Origin: Cupriavidus sp. 2SB
GTDB taxonomy: Bacteria > Pseudomonadota > Gammaproteobacteria > Burkholderiales > Burkholderiaceae
Direction: 5' to 3'
NCBI RefSeq assembly: GCF_005503625.1
Contig: NZ_SCMX01000003.1
Span: forward strand, 113,057 to 177,056
DNA: 64,000 bases
The first letter of the stretch is position 1. Every line of letters starts with the position of its first letter. The notes beneath the pieces were generated by a model. The model was given only the letters and a program-made list of their open reading frames with translations, ran no database searches and was not told the DNA's origin. A program made the translations under genes and the position numbers. Shown in pieces: positions 28,411-38,087 of this stretch.

Positions 28411-29169
28411 TTGATCCTGTACGAATATCCTTTCAACGAACGCATCAGGACACTCCTGCGCCTGGAGGACCTGTTCGATCGGCTGGATTATTTCCTCGGG
28501 CAGGAACATCCGCTGCAGCATCACGTTGCCATCACCACGATCTTCGAAATCATCGATGTGGCGGGCCGAGCCGACCTCAAGACCGATCTGATCAAGGAGC
28601 TGGAGCGTCAGCGTCAGGCGCTTGCGCCGCTGCGTGCCAATCCACAGATCGATCAGGACGCGCTGGTTTCCGTCATTACCGAAATCGAACAGGGCATCGC
28701 CGCGCTGAACCAGACCGTCGGCAAGGCGGGCCAGCTACTGACCGACAACGAGTGGCTGACCAGTATTCGCAGCCGCGCGATCATTCCGGGCGGCACCTGC
28801 GAATTCGATCTCCCGGCCTACTACGCGTGGCAGCACCGGCCTTCCGAAGACCGCCGCGCCGACATTCTCAAATGGGCACGCCCGCTGGCCTCGCTGCGCA
28901 TGGGTGCCACGATGGTGCTGCGCCTGCTGCGCGAGTCGGGCCAAAGCGGCAAGGTGATCGCCACCGGCGGCAGCTACCAGCAAATGCTCTCCGGCCGCAG
29001 CTACCAATTGATGCAGGTGTACCTGGACGAGTCACTGCTGGCCTTCATCCCCGAGATGAGCGCCAACAAGTACATGCTCTGGGTCCGCTTCACGCAGCAG
29101 GACGGCGACATGCGCCCGCGCTCGGTGGACGCCGATATCCCCTTCCTGCTCAAACTCTGCAATTTCTGA
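28411..29169 (+). CDS. zapD: Cell division protein ZapD
   Basis: 252 residues if started at the TTG at 28411, giving an N-terminus (M)[20 protein letters not shown], which is where the family homology begins. The open frame reaches back to another TTG at 28306, but those extra 35 residues look unlike the family, and neither start has a strong ribosome site. ZapD cross-links FtsZ filaments at the division site. The well-kept late segments [20 protein letters not shown] and [15 protein letters not shown] support the call. yacG follows after 6 bases. Confidence 0.88.
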   Translation: MILYEYPFNERIRTLLRLEDLFDRLDYFLGQEHPLQHHVAITTIFEIIDVAGRADLKTDLIKELERQRQALAPLRANPQIDQDALVSVITEIEQGIAALNQTVGKAGQLLTDNEWLTSIRSRAIIPGGTCEFDLPAYYAWQHRPSEDRRADILKWARPLASLRMGATMVLRLLRESGQSGKVIATGGSYQQMLSGRSYQLMQVYLDESLLAFIPEMSANKYMLWVRFTQQDGDMRPRSVDADIPFLLKLCNF

Positions 29170-29175
29170 AGTCCC

Positions 29176-29364
29176 ATGCCTGCCGTCGTCAAATGCCCCA
29201 CCTGTGCCAAGGACGTGGTCTGGGCACCCGAGAACAAGTTTCGCCCGTTCTGCTCCGAACGCTGCAAGCAAATCGACCTGGGCGCCTGGGCGTCCGAGAA
29301 GTACGTGATCGAAGGCAAGCCCGCCGATGCGTCGCCGGAATTGCCTGAGGATAAGGACGACTAG
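29176..29364 (+). CDS. yacG: DNA gyrase inhibitor YacG
   Basis: 62 residues. A small zinc protein that binds the GyrB end in E. coli. The four Cys ligands are CPTC (residues 7-10) and CSERC further on, followed by [14 protein letters not shown], the family core. The tail is acidic. It closes the pilD-coaE-zapD-yacG string and converges on the OPT gene with only 28 bases between. Confidence 0.95.
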   Translation: MPAVVKCPTCAKDVVWAPENKFRPFCSERCKQIDLGAWASEKYVIEGKPADASPELPEDKDD

Positions 29365-29392
29365 TTCTTGCTGATCCCTTGGTTTTAAGCTA

Positions 29393-31427
29393 TCACCGCG
29401 CCGCCAGCACCCTCCTCCAGAACCCCACGCACACCAGCACGAACGCTGCCAGTCCCAGCCACTGCGCAGTACCGGCAAACCCCTCGCCGACCAGTGCCAG
29501 AGGCGCCTCCTTGCCTGACAGCCCGATCACCGCTGCCAGCGCCACGCCGATCAAGCTCTCGCCCACGATCAGTCCCGATGCCAGCAGCGTGCCGCGCCGC
29601 TCGGCATGATCGAGCACCGTCTTGACATCGTCGCCACGTGCCTCGGCGCGGCGGCGCTCCACTCTCAGCAAGGCCCATGACAATATGGCGCCGACGACCA
29701 GTGCCGAACTGATGGTGGGGGGCAGGTAGATGCCGATGCCTACCGCCAGCACGGGAAGCCGCGCCACGCCGCCACGACGGCGCAGCATTTCGTCGATGGC
29801 GATCAGCACGACGCCCAGCGCGATGCCAATCAGGATCATCGTCCAGTTCAACTGGTGCGTGAAAATGCCGGTGGCGATGGCCGTCATCAGCGTGGCCTGC
29901 GGGGCGGCCAGCGCATGGTTGGGGTCCATGTCTGCACGCGGCAACGCGCCCGCGAAACCATAGGCGTGGTAGAGCAGATCCAGCACCGGAGGAATGACCG
30001 CCGCGCCGACTGCACAGCCGATCAGCAGTGCCACCTGCTGCCGCCACGGCGTGGCGCCGACCAGCCATCCGGTCTTCAGATCCTGCAGGTTGTCGTTGGA
30101 GATCGACGCTACGGCTACCACGGCCGACGTGGTGAAGATGGCCAGCGCAATCGCAAACTTGCCGCCCTCCGGGGTATCCAGCAGCCCGTCGAGCGTGCCA
30201 AGGCCGAGGATCAGCAGCGACACCAGGATCACCGCGATGATGCCAATGCCTGAAATCGGACTCGCGGAGGATCCGACGAGGCCAGCCATATAGCCGCACG
30301 CCGCCGCTACCAGAAAGCCGAACACGAACGCGAACAACACCGCGCATCCCACCAGTTTCCATGTTGCCGCGCGGTCCAGCGGCGCCGGCGCCATGAAGTG
30401 TCCGAACGTGGCGGCCAGCACCGCGAGCAGCACGACCATTAGCAGGCCGATCCAGATCACCGGCATGTCGCGCTGCGTGCGAGGCAGCTCGCCGCCTTCC
30501 CCGGCACCACCTTGACCGCGGATGGCACCCATCGACGCGCGCACACCTTCGACCATCGGCTTGAACAGCGTAGCCAATGTCCAGATGGCGGCGATGCCAA
30601 TAGTCCCGGCGCCTATGAAACGGGCCTGAGAACTCCAGACCGAGGTCCCAAAGCTCTGCAACGTGGCGCCCGCCGGCATCGGCGTGATGGCCGTCAGCCA
30701 CGGCACCGCCACGCCCCAGGTCAGAACCAGACCCCAGCAGCATCGCCAGGCCACCGACGATGCCAACCAGATAGCCCGCCCCGACCAACGCCAGCGAGAA
30801 CCCCATCGACAGCCGCACCACCGACGCGCCCGCTGCAAACCAGGCGTTCGCACCTTCGGCCAGCACGCGCAATCCGCCCGCCGCGAAGCTGAACAGACCG
30901 GCCGCCACACCGCCCGCCAGCAGGTCGGCCAGGCCCGTAGCCTGCTTCGCGCCCGAGGCATCCTGTCCCGCGCTGCCAACGCGCAGGATTTCCGCCGCCG
31001 CCACACCTTCCGGATACGGCAGGTCGCTCTGCACAACCATTGCATGCCGTAGCGGAATGCTGAAGATAACCCCGAGCATGCCGCCCGCCGCGCAGATGGC
31101 GAGCGTCTGCCAGAACGGAAAGCCCTGCCAGTGCCCAAGCATCACCAGTCCGGGCAGGATAAAAATGATCGACGACAGCGTGCCCGCAGCAGATGCCTGC
31201 GTCTGCACCATGTTGTTTTCGAGGATGTTCGCGCCCGGGAACAGGCGCAGGACGGCCATCGAGATCACGGCGGCGGGAATGGCCGACGAGAACGTCAGCC
31301 CCACCTTGAGGCCCAGGTAGATATTCGACGCGGTGAAGACTACCGTGATCAAGGCACCAAGGATGATGCCGCGTAAAGTCAGTTCGGGCAGCGAGACAGC
31401 GTCATCGATACGATCGACACGTTGCAT
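29393..31427 (-). pseudogene. OPT-family oligopeptide transporter with a one-base frameshift
   Basis: The N-terminal 235 or so residues (from MQRVDRIDDAVSLPEL) and the remaining 440 both read as a membrane transporter of the OPT family, but in two different frames. The frame breaks at the run of four C at 30732-30735 (GGGG on the coding strand): with one G removed, the sequence reads continuously as GLAMLLGLVLTWGVAVPWLT. The second part is intact to the TGA at 29393 (KTGWLVGATPWRQQ, TIGIAAIWTLATLFKP). It may be a real pseudogene or a sequencing error in a homopolymer; codon use is otherwise normal, which favours a very recent event or an error. If whole, it would import small peptides or metal chelates. 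Confidence 0.85.
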
Positions 31428-31509
31428 GGAGCCTCCTGAGATTGTGTTGTTGGGTTGTTGGTTGATGGGTGTGAGCCTTTTAGGCTAGCCCTCGCGCGCG
31501 CCTCTCTTT

Positions 31510-31539
31510 CTCCCCTCTCCCGCAAGCGTGAGAGGGGAG
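31510..31539. repeat. Inverted repeat between mutT and the OPT gene
   Basis: CTCCCCTCTC/GAGAGGGGAG, perfect 10-bp stem with a 10-base loop. No T-run follows. It resembles the short intergenic palindromes scattered through many proteobacterial genomes, but copy number cannot be judged from one window. Confidence 0.7.
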
Positions 31540-31562
31540 CAAACACACGCCAAAAAGAGAAA

Positions 31563-31581
31563 ACCCGGCAATCAGCCGGGT
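31563..31581 (-). terminator. Terminator after the MutT-like gene
   Basis: ACCCGGC/GCCGGGT stem, 5-base loop, followed on the minus strand by TTTCTCTTTTTGG. It lies 13 bases past the stop codon. Confidence 0.78.
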
Positions 31582-31594
31582 CTCCATCACAACA

Positions 31595-32035
31595 TTAGCC
31601 GCGCGACTCTTCCGCCAGCCATTCGACCACCGGGATCGTCGCTGGCAGTAGCGGCCCGACTTCCACGGGCACTGACTGCCAGGAGAACGCCTGACCCTCG
31701 CGTCCCACCGGCTCGCCGCGCCAGTCGGTGATCTTGCAGAAATACAGCCGCACATAGGCATGCGGGTAGTCATGTTCCAGCGTGTGCCAGTGCTCGCTGC
31801 GCAGGATATCGAGACCGAGTTCCTCGTGTAGTTCCCGCGCCAACGCCGCCTCGACGGTTTCCCCCGGTTCAAGCTTGCCACCCGGGAATTCCCAGTAGCC
31901 TTCGTACGGCTTGCCCGCAGGCCGTTGGGCCAGCAGGAAGCGGCCGTCCGGCTGGATCATCACACCGACGGCCACCTCGGTGACCTTGCGGGTCTGCCCG
32001 TCGGACGTCGTCACGGTTTCCTCCTGACCACTCAT
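31595..32035 (-). CDS. MutT-like Nudix hydrolase
   Basis: 146 residues with a full Nudix box at 52-74 (GGKLEPGET...REL.EELGL). The short length and the PAGKPYEGYWEFPGG entry into the box are those of MutT proper, which removes 8-oxo-dGTP and protects against A-to-C errors. The start MSGQEETVTT overlaps no neighbour and lies 6 bases after the stop of the DUF815 gene. The substrate is inferred from similarity only. Confidence 0.87.
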   Translation of the reverse strand: MSGQEETVTTSDGQTRKVTEVAVGVMIQPDGRFLLAQRPAGKPYEGYWEFPGGKLEPGETVEAALARELHEELGLDILRSEHWHTLEHDYPHAYVRLYFCKITDWRGEPVGREGQAFSWQSVPVEVGPLLPATIPVVEWLAEESRG

Positions 32036-32041
32036 GCTCGG

Positions 32042-32932
32042 TTATTCCTTGTCCGCGACGAACGGCTTGCCGTGCTTGCCGCCCCAGTCGCGCGCGAACT
32101 GCCACGCCACCCGGCCCGAACGAGAACCGCGCTCGAGCGCCCAGACCAGCGCATCGCCGCGTGCCGCCTCGATATCGGCCGCACTGCAGCCGAAGTGCGA
32201 CAACCAGTGCCCGACGATAGCCAGGTATTCGTCCTGCTTGGGTGGATAGAACGACAGCCACAGCCCGAAGCGCTCGGACAACGAGATCTTTTCCTCCACC
32301 ACCTCGCCAGGATGGATTTCTCCATCGGACGTGTGCTGGTAGGTCTCGTTGTCTTTCATGTACTCGGGCAGCAGGTGGCGACGGTTCGACGTGGCGTAGA
32401 TCAGCACGTTGTCCGATTGCGCGGCCACCGATCCGTCAAGCGCCGACTTCAGCGACTTGTAGCCCGACTCGCCGTCCTCGAACGACAAGTCGTCGCAGAA
32501 CACGACGAAGCATTCAGGCCGCGTGGCCAGCTTCTCCACGATATCGCCCAGGTCGCCCAGATCGTCCTTGTCCACTTCCACCAGCCGCAGGCCATCCTGC
32601 ACGAATTCGTTCAGGCAGGCCTTGATCAGCGAAGACTTGCCAGTCCCGCGCGCGCCGGTCAGCAGCACGTTGTTGGCCGGCAAATGCTTCACGAACTGGC
32701 GCGTGTTGGCCACGATGGCATCCTTCTGACGATCGATGTTCTTTAGATCGGTCAGATGAATCGGCGGCAACTGGCGGATGGCCTGCAGATAGCCGATGTT
32801 GCCAAACAGGCTTTGCCGCTTGCGCCACCGGAACGCTACCGCCTCCTTCCAGTCCGCGTCGGTCAGTTCCGGCGGCAACCATTGTTCAAGACGGGCGAGA
32901 AAACTGTCGAGGCGTGTAGCGAGGTCGGACAT
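32042..32932 (-). CDS. DUF815-family AAA+ ATPase
   Basis: 296 residues. Walker A GARGTGKS at 93-100 (within NVLLTGARGTGKSSLIKAC), Walker B CFVVFCDDLSFEDGE near 141-155, and an ATSNRRHLLPEYM sensor segment as in AAA+ proteins. The C-terminal RSGRVAWQFARDW is typical of the family. Conserved in proteobacteria beside argJ and mutT, as here; its job is unknown. It lies between argJ (42-base gap) and mutT. Confidence 0.86.
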   Translation of the reverse strand: MSDLATRLDSFLARLEQWLPPELTDADWKEAVAFRWRKRQSLFGNIGYLQAIRQLPPIHLTDLKNIDRQKDAIVANTRQFVKHLPANNVLLTGARGTGKSSLIKACLNEFVQDGLRLVEVDKDDLGDLGDIVEKLATRPECFVVFCDDLSFEDGESGYKSLKSALDGSVAAQSDNVLIYATSNRRHLLPEYMKDNETYQHTSDGEIHPGEVVEEKISLSERFGLWLSFYPPKQDEYLAIVGHWLSHFGCSAADIEAARGDALVWALERGSRSGRVAWQFARDWGGKHGKPFVADKE

Positions 32933-32974
32933 GGGGGCGATGGCTCTGATGCTGAAACTTGAAGTTTTAGGATT

Positions 32975-34201
32975 TCAGGAACGGTAGTCGGCGTTGATCG
33001 ACACGTAGTCGTGCGACAGATCGCACGTCCATACAGTCGCTTCCGCATTGCCACGACCCAGTGCGATGCGCACCGTGATCTCGGCCTGCTTCATCACGCG
33101 CTGGCCGTCTTCCTCGCGATACTCGGCATTGCGGCCGCCATCGCGAGCCACCCAGACGTCGTCCAGCCACAGGTTGACGCGATCCACGTCGAGGTCATCC
33201 ACGCCGGCGTATCCCACTGCGGCAAGGATGCGGCCCAGGTTGGGGTCCGACGCGTAGAAGGCCGTCTTCACCAGCGGGGAATGGGCCACGGCATAGGCGA
33301 TCTGGCGGCATTCCGCCACGTTCTTGCCGCCTTCCACGCGAATCGTCATCAGCTTCGTGGCGCCTTCGCCATCGCGCACGATCATCTGGGCGAGTTCCTG
33401 CGCCAGCGAGGTCACGGCATCGCGCAACGCTTCGAAAGCGACACCCTCGGCGCTGTTCACCGTGGCGCCGGATTTGCCCGATGCGATCAGCACGAAGGAA
33501 TCATTGGTCGAGGTATCGCCGTCAATCGTGATGCTGTTGAACGAGTGATCGGCGGCGTGCGACACGAGCTTCTGGAGCACAGGCTGCGATACGGCGGCAT
33601 CCGTGGCGATAAAACCCAGCATCGTCGCCATGTTCGGGCGGATCATGCCCGCGCCCTTGCTGATGCCCGACATCGTCACGGTCTTGCCGTCGATCTCCAC
33701 CGTCCGCGAAGCCGCCTTCGGCTGCGTGTCGGTGGTCATGATCGACTCGGCAGCAGCCAGCCAGTTGTCTGCGCGCGCGTTGGCGATGGCCGCCGGCAGC
33801 GCGGCGGTCAAGCGATCCACCGGCAGTTGTTCAAGGATCACGCCGGTCGAGAACGGCAGCACCTGACTGGCGGCGATGCCGAGTTGCCTTGCCAACGCCT
33901 CGCACGTGGCGCGTGCGGCGGCCAGTCCCGGCTCACCCGTGCCGGCGTTGGCATTGCCCGTGTTCACCACGAGGGCGCGGATGCCCGCGCCGCCCGTCAG
34001 GTGCTCCCGGCAGACCTGAACCGGCGCTGCGCAGAAACGGTTTTGGGTGAACACGCCGGCGACGGTGCTGCCCTCGGCAACTTTCACCACCAGCACGTCC
34101 TTGCGGTTGGCCTTGCGGATGCCACCTTCGGCCCAGCCGAGTTCGACACCAGCGACGGATTTCAGGTTTTCTGCCTGCGGCAGTGGCAAGTTCACGGGCA
34201 T
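32975..34201 (-). CDS. argJ: Bifunctional glutamate N-acetyltransferase / amino-acid acetyltransferase
   Basis: 408 residues from the ATG at 34201 ([16 protein letters not shown]); a longer frame to 34273 is not family-like and would start inside the hairpin region. ArgJ recycles acetyl groups in arginine synthesis by moving them from acetylornithine to glutamate. The autoproteolysis site is in NMATMLGF, with the new N-terminal Thr at about residue 192. The end [11 protein letters not shown] is also typical. It follows secA by 148 bases. Confidence 0.96.
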   Translation of the reverse strand: MPVNLPLPQAENLKSVAGVELGWAEGGIRKANRKDVLVVKVAEGSTVAGVFTQNRFCAAPVQVCREHLTGGAGIRALVVNTGNANAGTGEPGLAAARATCEALARQLGIAASQVLPFSTGVILEQLPVDRLTAALPAAIANARADNWLAAAESIMTTDTQPKAASRTVEIDGKTVTMSGISKGAGMIRPNMATMLGFIATDAAVSQPVLQKLVSHAADHSFNSITIDGDTSTNDSFVLIASGKSGATVNSAEGVAFEALRDAVTSLAQELAQMIVRDGEGATKLMTIRVEGGKNVAECRQIAYAVAHSPLVKTAFYASDPNLGRILAAVGYAGVDDLDVDRVNLWLDDVWVARDGGRNAEYREEDGQRVMKQAEITVRIALGRGNAEATVWTCDLSHDYVSINADYRS

Positions 34202-34245
34202 TTGCGTTCCTCTACGGACTTTTACGACTACTCGGTCTATCTGAC

Positions 34246-34285
34246 GAACATGCCCGCTTGAACGCGAGTCCAAGCGGGCATGTTC
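34246..34285. repeat. Perfect 15-bp hairpin in the secA-argJ gap
   Basis: GAACATGCCCGCTTG (34246-34260) is the exact reverse complement of 34271-34285, with a 10-base loop. No T-run follows on the minus strand (secA direction), while TTGTT follows on the plus strand. It may be a terminator-like or mRNA-stabilising element at the secA end. Confidence 0.8.
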
Positions 34286-34349
34286 TTGTTCTATCGCGAA
34301 GCGCGGCGCGAAGTCTCCTTCGCGTCGGCGCCTGCAGCGGCGGCTGGCT

Positions 34350-37142
34350 TCAGCTCAGCTTGCCGTGGCACTGCTTGAACTTCTTGCCCGAGCCGCACGG
34401 GCACGGGTCGTTACGGCCAACCTTGGGCATGCCCGCGAGCGCCACGTCGTCGCCCCCCATGGCCGCGGCAGCCGCCATGGCAGTCCCGCTGCGTGCCGAA
34501 GCCTGCTCGACCGGGTCGGCACTGCCGGCGAAGTCGTCATGCTTGTACTGCACGTTCTCGAGGTGCGACAAGCCCTCTTCGATCTGCTCCGATGCCTGCT
34601 CCAGCTGCTCAGGCGACTGGATCTGCACGTTGAACACCACGCGCGTGACTTCGCTCTTGATGACGTCCAGCAGGCGGGCGAACAGTTCGAACGACTCGCG
34701 CTTGTACTCCTGCTTCGGATCCTTCTGAGCGTAGCCGCGCAGGTGAATACCCTGGCGCAGGTGGTCCAGCGCGGCCAGATGCTCGCGCCAGTGCGTGTCG
34801 ATGCTCTGCAGCATGACCGAACGCTCGAAGCCGGCGAACGACTCGCGTCCCACCTGGGCAATCTTGGCGTCATACGTTTCGCGGGCAGTCTTCAGGACGA
34901 TGTTCAGCAGTTCTTCGTCCTCGATGCTCTGCGCGGCTTCCACGGTCTTGGCCAGCGGGACGTCGAGGTTCCAGTCCTCGCGCAAACGCTGCTCCAGGCC
35001 CGCGATATCCCACTGTTCTTCCATGCTCTCGGCCGGCACGTAGTCGCGGAACAGTTCCACGAGCACGCTCTCGCGCAGGTTGGCCACCATGTCGCCAACG
35101 TCCTGCGACTCCAGCACGTCGTTACGCAGCTTGTAGATTTCCTTGCGCTGGTCGTTGGCAACGTCGTCGTACTGCAGCAGTTGCTTGCGGATGTCAAAGT
35201 TGCGGCCTTCCACCTTGCGCTGCGCCGATTCGATCGAGCGCGTGACGATACCGGCTTCGATCGGCTCGCCTTCAGGCATCTTCAGGCGCTCCATGATCGC
35301 GCGGACGCGGTCACCGGCGAAGATGCGCAGTAGCTGGTCGTCCAGCGACAGGTAGAAGCGCGAGGAACCCGGGTCGCCCTGGCGACCGGCTCGGCCACGC
35401 AACTGATTGTCGATCCGGCGCGACTCGTGGCGCTCGGTGCCCACGATATGCAGGCCGCCAGCAGCCTTGACCTGTTCGTGGAGCGATTGCCATTCGTCCT
35501 TGAGCTGCGCGATCTTCTGCGCCTTCTCGGCGTCCGACAGGCTCGCATCGGCCTCGATGAACCCTGACTGCTTTTCGACGTTGCCGCCCAGCACGATGTC
35601 CGTACCCCGACCGGCCATGTTCGTGGCGATCGTAATCATCTTCGGACGACCCGCCTGCGCCACGATCTCGGCCTCACGTTCGTGCTGCTTGGCATTCAGC
35701 ACCTGGTGAGGCAGTTTTTCCTTGTTCAGCAGGTCTGACAGATACTCGGACGTTTCGATCGACGTCGTGCCCACCAGCACCGGCTGGCCGCGCTCGAAGC
35801 AGTCGCGGATATCGCGCACCACCGCGTCGTAGCGTTCCTTCGACGTCTTGTAGATCTGGTCCTGCAAATCCTGGCGCTGCGCCGGGCGGTTGGTCGGGAT
35901 CACGACCACTTCCAGGCCATAGATTTCCTGGAATTCGTAAGCTTCGGTGTCGGCCGTGCCGGTCATGCCGGCCAGCTTCTCGTACATCCGGAAATAGTTC
36001 TGGAACGTGATCGTCGCCAGCGTCTGGTTTTCCTGCTGGATCGACACGCCTTCCTTGGCTTCCACGGCCTGGTGCAGGCCATCGGACCAGCGGCGCCCCG
36101 TCATCAGGCGGCCCGTGAACTCGTCGACGATGATGACTTCGTCGTTCTGCACCACGTAGTGCTGGTCACGATGGAACAGGCTCTGCGCGCGCAGGGCGGC
36201 GTACAGGTGGTGCATCAACGTGATGTTCTGTGGCGCGTAGAGCGATTCGCCCTCGCCGATCAGGCCCTGTGCAGCCAGGATCTGCTCCGCCTTTTCGTGG
36301 CCAGCCTCGGTCAGGTAGACCTGATGGCCCTTCTCGTCCACGTAGTAGTCGCCCGGTTTTTCCACGCCCGTGCCATCGGACTTTTCCTCGCCGATCTGGC
36401 GCTCCAGCAGCTTGGGAATGCCGTTCATGCGCTGGTAGAGATCGGTCTGGTTCTCGGCCTGACCCGAGATGATCAGCGGCGTGCGCGCTTCGTCGATCAG
36501 GATCGAGTCCACTTCGTCGACGATGGCGTAGTGCAGCGGCCGCTGTACCCGCTGCGACGGGTCATAGACCATGTTGTCGCGCAGGTAGTCGAAGCCGAAT
36601 TCGTTGTTGGTGCCGTAAGTGATGTCGGCGTTGTACGCCACCTGCTTCTGATCGTGCGGCATCTGCGACAGGTTCACACCTACCGACAGGCCCAGGAAGT
36701 TATACAGGCGTCCCATCCACTCGGCATCGCGCTGGGCCAGGTAGTCGTTCACGGTGACGACGTGCACGCCCTTGCCGGTCAACGCATTCAGGTACACGGC
36801 CAGGGTGGCGGTCAGCGTCTTGCCTTCGCCGGTGCGCATTTCCGCGATCTTGTTGTCGTTCAGGACCATGCCACCGATCATCTGCATGTCGAAGTGGCGC
36901 ATCTTCATGACGCGCTTGCTGGCTTCGCGGCAGACGGCAAAGGCCTCGGGCAACAGGGATTCCAGCGACTCGCCACCGGCATGGCGCTGCCGGAAGATCT
37001 CGGTCATGCCACGCAGTTCGTCGTCCGACAGCGACTCGAACTTCGGTTCGAGCGCATTGATCTGTGCCACCGTGCGGCGATATTGCTTGATCAGCCGCTC
37101 ATTGCGGCTGCCGAAGACTTTCTTGAGAAGGCCCGTGATCAT
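34350..37142 (-). CDS. secA: Preprotein translocase ATPase SecA
   Basis: 930 residues. The motor that drives preproteins through SecYEG. Walker A MRTGEGKT at about 102-109, the [15 protein letters not shown] segment (about 208-222), and helicase motifs such as [12 protein letters not shown] and [11 protein letters not shown] are present. The C-terminal zinc/SecB-binding element [14 protein letters not shown] is complete. Divergent from a DciA-like gene. The leader lies in a 272-bp gap that contains a strong inverted repeat. Confidence 0.98.
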   Translation of the reverse strand: MITGLLKKVFGSRNERLIKQYRRTVAQINALEPKFESLSDDELRGMTEIFRQRHAGGESLESLLPEAFAVCREASKRVMKMRHFDMQMIGGMVLNDNKIAEMRTGEGKTLTATLAVYLNALTGKGVHVVTVNDYLAQRDAEWMGRLYNFLGLSVGVNLSQMPHDQKQVAYNADITYGTNNEFGFDYLRDNMVYDPSQRVQRPLHYAIVDEVDSILIDEARTPLIISGQAENQTDLYQRMNGIPKLLERQIGEEKSDGTGVEKPGDYYVDEKGHQVYLTEAGHEKAEQILAAQGLIGEGESLYAPQNITLMHHLYAALRAQSLFHRDQHYVVQNDEVIIVDEFTGRLMTGRRWSDGLHQAVEAKEGVSIQQENQTLATITFQNYFRMYEKLAGMTGTADTEAYEFQEIYGLEVVVIPTNRPAQRQDLQDQIYKTSKERYDAVVRDIRDCFERGQPVLVGTTSIETSEYLSDLLNKEKLPHQVLNAKQHEREAEIVAQAGRPKMITIATNMAGRGTDIVLGGNVEKQSGFIEADASLSDAEKAQKIAQLKDEWQSLHEQVKAAGGLHIVGTERHESRRIDNQLRGRAGRQGDPGSSRFYLSLDDQLLRIFAGDRVRAIMERLKMPEGEPIEAGIVTRSIESAQRKVEGRNFDIRKQLLQYDDVANDQRKEIYKLRNDVLESQDVGDMVANLRESVLVELFRDYVPAESMEEQWDIAGLEQRLREDWNLDVPLAKTVEAAQSIEDEELLNIVLKTARETYDAKIAQVGRESFAGFERSVMLQSIDTHWREHLAALDHLRQGIHLRGYAQKDPKQEYKRESFELFARLLDVIKSEVTRVVFNVQIQSPEQLEQASEQIEEGLSHLENVQYKHDDFAGSADPVEQASARSGTAMAAAAAMGGDDVALAGMPKVGRNDPCPCGSGKKFKQCHGKLS

Positions 37143-37292
37143 CGAGTGCTTTCACCTGCGCGAGCAACCGGCAGGAACCAGGTCGACCGAGCGCGAGGAA
37201 TGAGTAGATTGGCGCGAAACGCCGAGTTTATCATGTGCCGATGTCCTGACCCGGCGTATTGCCAGCGCAGATTCTGCACAGTTACAACGGCT

Positions 37293-37329
37293 CTGGCGTA
37301 GTTCGGAACCCGGTCCCGGACTACGCCAG
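37293..37329. repeat. 14-bp inverted repeat between secA and the DciA-like gene
   Basis: CTGGCGTAGTTCGG (37293-37306) pairs with CCGGACTACGCCAG (37316-37329), one G-U pair in the middle, 9-base loop. It stands about 85 bases before the DciA-like start and 150 bases before secA. It may be an operator, or an RNA hairpin in the secA leader if secA starts upstream of it. Confidence 0.7.
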
Positions 37330-37414
37330 CAGGTTGGGACTGACGCGGTGACTTCAATGTTCCGTCCACGGGTCTGATAGGTGCTCCCCGGGTATTGCGC
37401 GCTAGAATGCGCGC

Positions 37415-37918
37415 ATGCGCATGTTCACCCACCACGCCCTGCAGACCCCTGCCGCCAAGCCCCTGCAAGACTGGCTGGCCAAGTCCGGGCCGGTCTCCAC
37501 GCTGATGCAGACCGCCCGGCAACTGGCCCTGCTGGAGGCGGAGGTTTTTGGGCTGCTCCCGCCCGGCATGCGGGCCGGTATCGCCGTGGCCGGTGTGAAG
37601 TCCGACAATCGGGGACCGCAAGCGGAGCACACGCTCCTGCTGCTGGCAGCCCATGGCGCGGCTGCGGCCCGCGTCCGCCAAGTGGTGCCGACGCTACTCT
37701 CGAGACTGCAGCAACGTGGCTCCCAGGTCACCGCAATCCGGGTACGCGTACAACCCGAAGTCGGACGTGGCGACTGGGACACTGGGCCGGTCGAGCGCAA
37801 GCCGCGCGGCGCCAATCTGCCGGAACTCGGTCTGCGCAGCATGGATGCACTGGCGCGCGATCTCGAGGATTCTCCACTCAAGGACGCCGTGCAGGCGTTG
37901 CTGGCACGCCACCGCTGA
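37415..37918 (+). CDS. DciA-like protein (DUF721)
   Basis: 167 residues. The N-terminal KPLQDWLAKSGPVSTLMQTARQL piece is typical of DUF721/DciA, the ancestral loader of the DnaB helicase in bacteria without DnaC. The rest is basic and Arg-rich in the middle, as expected for DNA contact. It is divergent from secA, a common position. An ATG at 37421 is a possible alternative start. Helicase loading by this very protein is inference from the family. Confidence 0.75.
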   Translation: MRMFTHHALQTPAAKPLQDWLAKSGPVSTLMQTARQLALLEAEVFGLLPPGMRAGIAVAGVKSDNRGPQAEHTLLLLAAHGAAAARVRQVVPTLLSRLQQRGSQVTAIRVRVQPEVGRGDWDTGPVERKPRGANLPELGLRSMDALARDLEDSPLKDAVQALLARHR

Positions 37919-38087
37919 GTCTGCCGCCTGCGTTTGGAGCAGGCTGGAATTGACGCATCTCGCTATCCCGCAGAACGACCACCGCTGAAACGGCGACGGT
38001 TGACCACGAACAAGGAAGCGCCTCCCTGATCACCGCATTCTTTTCCCGGCCAACCCTTAACTTTTTGCCGGAATCAGGAGAGCGATC

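Noticed and set aside
37139..37681. 180-codon minus-strand frame between secA and the DciA-like gene
   Set aside because: Runs across the intergenic repeat and antisense to the DciA-like gene; no homology visible.
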